A stretch of DNA of 64,000 nucleotides from JABSSA01 sp039975755 (GTDB taxonomy: Bacteria > Pseudomonadota > Alphaproteobacteria > Rhodobacterales > Rhodobacteraceae). Under the pieces are notes generated by a model that did no database searches, was not told the DNA's origin, and saw only the letters and a program-made list of their open reading frames with translations. Shown here piece after piece: positions 61,885-64,000 of this stretch. The stretch spans positions 1 through 64,000 of the forward strand of contig JBDWGM010000165.1 in NCBI GenBank assembly GCA_039975755.1. Direction: 5' to 3'. Every line of letters starts with the position of its first letter. The stretch's first letter is position 1. Both the position numbers and the translations under genes were made by a program.

Positions 61885-62195
61885 TTGCTGTCGTTGAGGC
61901 GTCTTGGGTGGCGGGCTTTTCTCTTGATCCATCGGCTTAGTCTTGGGTCGCAATTCGACGCCTCAAGCGCGGAAAATAGCGATCCACGCGGGGCATAGGT
62001 GCCGCCAATGCCGTGTGTTTCAAGCGTTACCCCGAAGCTGCGCAAGAAGTCTCGGTCTCGGGGGGCCACGCCGACAAGACGGCTCACTGGTTTGCGGGCA
62101 TCTCGCAGTTTCTCGCGAAGGGGGCATGCGGCGTTTGCAACCGAAACGCCAGTGACTGCAACAGACATTGACAAGAAAAATACCGTTGGTTTCAT
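61881..62195 (-). CDS. Small secreted protein of unknown function
   Basis: A 104-residue protein with a signal peptide (MKPTVFFLSMSVAVTGVSVANA, cut at about 22). The mature part starts ACPLREKLRDARKPVSRL and is basic, with a second cysteine in SNCDPRLSRW, so a single disulfide is likely. No family is recognised. It is convergent with tadA. Confidence 0.6.
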   Translation of the reverse strand: MKPTVFFLSMSVAVTGVSVANAACPLREKLRDARKPVSRLVGVAPRDRDFLRSFGVTLETHGIGGTYAPRGSLFSALEASNCDPRLSRWIKRKARHPRRLNDSN

Positions 62196-62342
62196 GCGTG
62201 TTGTCCTTAGCTGCTATTTTCGAAGTAAGGGCAAAGAGCCCTCTGAAGCCAGTATAGTTAATGTTAATCTTCAGTGAGAGCACATTTCCGTGCGTCTTGA
62301 AACTCGACTAGTGCCGTAAGAAGGGGTCAAGGGTCTTTCAGA

Positions 62343-63257
62343 TCAAGGCCTGTTCTGATGCGCCGCGCGGAAAGATTTTGGTGATTGGTTTGTTTTGCTT
62401 TCAAACAAACGCGTGAACGCGCTACGGGATGAAAATCCGACAAGGGCCGCGATGCGCTTAACAGGCAGGTCCGTCGTGCTGAGCAGTCGCGCGGCTTGAT
62501 GCACGCGCAATTCACGCAACAATTCCATCGGCCCGGAACCGTATGCATCTGCAAACCGTTTGGCAAAAGCGGAACGGCTCATTCCGACATGGGCCGCCAA
62601 GCTTTCGACCGTATGTGGTTCACCCGGTTCGTCAAGCATCAGGCGCAATGCGTTCCAAACGGAAGGATCAGCCAGTGCAGCCATCCATCGAAACGTGCTG
62701 CCTGCCTCATTCAATCGCTTTCGTAGCATCTCGATAAGGCATTGCGTTAAAATCGCACGGATCATGGCGCGACTGCCCAGCCTTGGGTTCGATATTTCGA
62801 TCAATAAGGCAGCCAAGGCATGTTTGACTTCACTTGTGTCGGAAATGTATTCGACCAACGGTTCGCGGATCAGTTCGATAATGTCGGTGACGCCGCGCAA
62901 TCCAATTGTGACATGTGCGCAAAGCGCGGTAAGCTGGCTTTCGTGAGCTGCCTCTGTTCCGGCCATCAAACTGGCAAGCTTTAATTCGGCTGGTTTACAA
63001 TCGGGTATCAGGTCATCGGAATATCCAAAGCTACGTAAATTGTGGCTTTGAAGGGCAGGCACCAACACAAATGAACCCCTCGAAACCTTAAGGGGCGGTC
63101 GGTCGGCGATTTGGATCTGACCTTCGCCAGATAATACGTAGTGAAGCGTCACAGCCGCGTCTTTTCCCATCCCAAGATCACATTGTCCTTGCAACTCGCA
63201 GATGGCGAACGGGTCTGTCGAAATCTCTAGCTCATCGAAGATGTGTTCGAAGTTCAT
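62343..63257 (-). CDS. AraC-family transcriptional regulator with cupin sensor domain
   Basis: A 304-residue regulator. An N-terminal cupin_6-type sensor (TDPFAICELQGQCDLGMG, LHYVLSGEGQIQI, GSFVLVPALQSHNL) is followed by a C-terminal double helix-turn-helix (VESLAAHVGMSRSAFAKRFADAYGSGPMELLRELRV, VKRIAALVGFSSRSAFTRLFESKTNQSPKSFR). ATG at 63257 fits the cupin_6 start; a GTG 19 codons earlier is also open. It is divergent from the isochorismatase-family gene and is the obvious candidate to control it. Confidence 0.88.
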   Translation of the reverse strand: MNFEHIFDELEISTDPFAICELQGQCDLGMGKDAAVTLHYVLSGEGQIQIADRPPLKVSRGSFVLVPALQSHNLRSFGYSDDLIPDCKPAELKLASLMAGTEAAHESQLTALCAHVTIGLRGVTDIIELIREPLVEYISDTSEVKHALAALLIEISNPRLGSRAMIRAILTQCLIEMLRKRLNEAGSTFRWMAALADPSVWNALRLMLDEPGEPHTVESLAAHVGMSRSAFAKRFADAYGSGPMELLRELRVHQAARLLSTTDLPVKRIAALVGFSSRSAFTRLFESKTNQSPKSFRAAHQNRP

Positions 63258-63381
63258 GCGGTAATATTGCAGAATACTGGACGAAAAGAGACCTAAGTTT
63301 ACCTTTGGGATCACAATCTGGACGGAAAGGCACGTGGGGCTTCCTAGGCTGAGTTATCGCAATACATGGAGGAACCCGAAA

Positions 63382-64000
63382 ATGTGCAATTGCAATGATC
63401 ATGATAACGATGAAACACGCATTTCACGCCGTGCTGCTTTACGCGGCGGAGTAGCTGCAACAGTTGCAGCGGCCTCGACCGCTGCTGCAACATCGGCAAG
63501 CGCGCAAAGTGCAAACCCGTATGCCGATCCGGCAGAACCTGCTTTGCCCCCATCAGATATGAAGCTGGATCTGAGCCGCGCGGCATTGGTGGTGACCGAT
63601 CCACAGATCGATTTTCTAAGCCCGGACGGCGTGACATGGGGCGTTGTCGGCAAATCTGTGACTGAACATAACACCGTCAACAATATCGAAACTCTGTTCA
63701 AAGCGGCCAAAGCGGCTGACATCACAGTCGCTGTGTCGCCGCATTATTACTATCCAACCGATCATGGTTGGAAGTTTGAAGGTGCATTGGAAAAACTGAT
63801 GCACAAGATTGGAATGTTTGACCGCGCCGGACCGTTGAACATCGATGGTTTCGAAGGATCGGGTGCGGATTGGATGCCGCAATACAAGAAGTATATCGAA
63901 GACGGAAAAACCATCGTGACGTCGCCGCACAAAGTATACGGAAACGACACCAATGATCTGTCTTTGCAGCTGCGTAAGCGAGGTGTTGATCAGGTTATCT
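63382..64000 (+). CDS. Tat-exported isochorismatase-family cysteine hydrolase (truncated by window end)
   Basis: GGAGG lies just upstream of ATG 63382; the frame is open to the last base, giving about 206 residues. An odd N-terminus MCNCNDHDNDETR precedes a Tat signal (SRRAALRGGVAATVAAAS, cut near SASA). The isochorismatase-fold core starts with RAALVVTDPQIDFLSPDG (catalytic Asp) and VAVSPHYYYPTDHGW; the catalytic Lys lies near SPHKVYG. The rest, including the nucleophilic cysteine, is beyond the window. Export makes it a periplasmic amidase or hydrolase of unknown substrate. Confidence 0.87.
   Translation, partial: MCNCNDHDNDETRISRRAALRGGVAATVAAASTAAATSASAQSANPYADPAEPALPPSDMKLDLSRAALVVTDPQIDFLSPDGVTWGVVGKSVTEHNTVNNIETLFKAAKAADITVAVSPHYYYPTDHGWKFEGALEKLMHKIGMFDRAGPLNIDGFEGSGADWMPQYKKYIEDGKTIVTSPHKVYGNDTNDLSLQLRKRGVDQVI

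Overview
The window looks like chromosomal DNA of a marine Rhodobacterales (Roseobacter-group) alphaproteobacterium. The evidence is moderately GC-rich, tightly packed genes with many 4-base start/stop overlaps, an aerobic CobG/CobN-type cobalamin pathway, a VPLPA-type C-terminal sorting protein, and families typical of the group: DUF1636, DUF2927, a class III alcohol dehydrogenase, and TelA/XpaC/TerC. No rRNA, CRISPR array, transposase, integrase or phage gene is visible. The species assignment is inference.

Layout. 1-5.2 kb: the end of a glutathione-dependent formaldehyde dehydrogenase, a secreted DUF4034-like protein, the urease nickel-delivery genes ureG-ureF-ureE without urease structural genes, and a VPLPA-anchored surface protein. 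5.5-28.3 kb: a large adenosylcobalamin locus. It holds cobF; cbiM under a cobalamin riboswitch; cobL-E-M-B-A; cobK on the opposite strand; DUF1636-cobW-cobN-cobG-cobH-cobI-cobJ under a second cobalamin riboswitch; cobO-HAD-cobQ; a phosphatase, cbiB and cobD; and cobU-cobT-cobS. Together these cover almost every step from uroporphyrinogen III to adenosylcobalamin. The other two cobaltochelatase subunits, the cobalt reductase and the dimethylbenzimidazole synthase BluB are not seen and must lie elsewhere if present.

28.4-39.3 kb: a LolD/FtsX-type ABC transporter with an AttH/CrtC-like secreted protein, a PNPOx-family protein, tRNA-Gly(UCC) with a clear promoter, a homodimer-type ABC exporter, an acyl-CoA ligase with an esterase, and a membrane-anchored thioredoxin-like protein. 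39.8-48.4 kb: a same-strand peptide-uptake block with a fused double ATPase, two permeases, a Tat-exported binding protein, a CocE-type hydrolase and a glycerate 2-kinase. 48.4-50.7 kb: the oddest part of the window. A long leader rich in inverted repeats, with two 47-base repeated hairpins whose stems covary, precedes a protein built like a LapB-type secretion ATPase. That protein has lost most of its membrane domain and its Walker A lysine, Q-loop, signature and H-loop residues.

50.9-64 kb: pirin, dtd, a nitroreductase, and an envelope-stress-like cluster of TerC, a 28-residue membrane peptide, XpaC, TelA, a DUF2927 lipoprotein, an SPFH protein and a zinc-ribbon protein. After these come a pseudouridine synthase, a methyltransferase, tadA, a small secreted protein, an AraC regulator and a divergent, truncated Tat-exported isochorismatase-family hydrolase.

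All calls come from reading the sequence and remembered family motifs; no database search was run.
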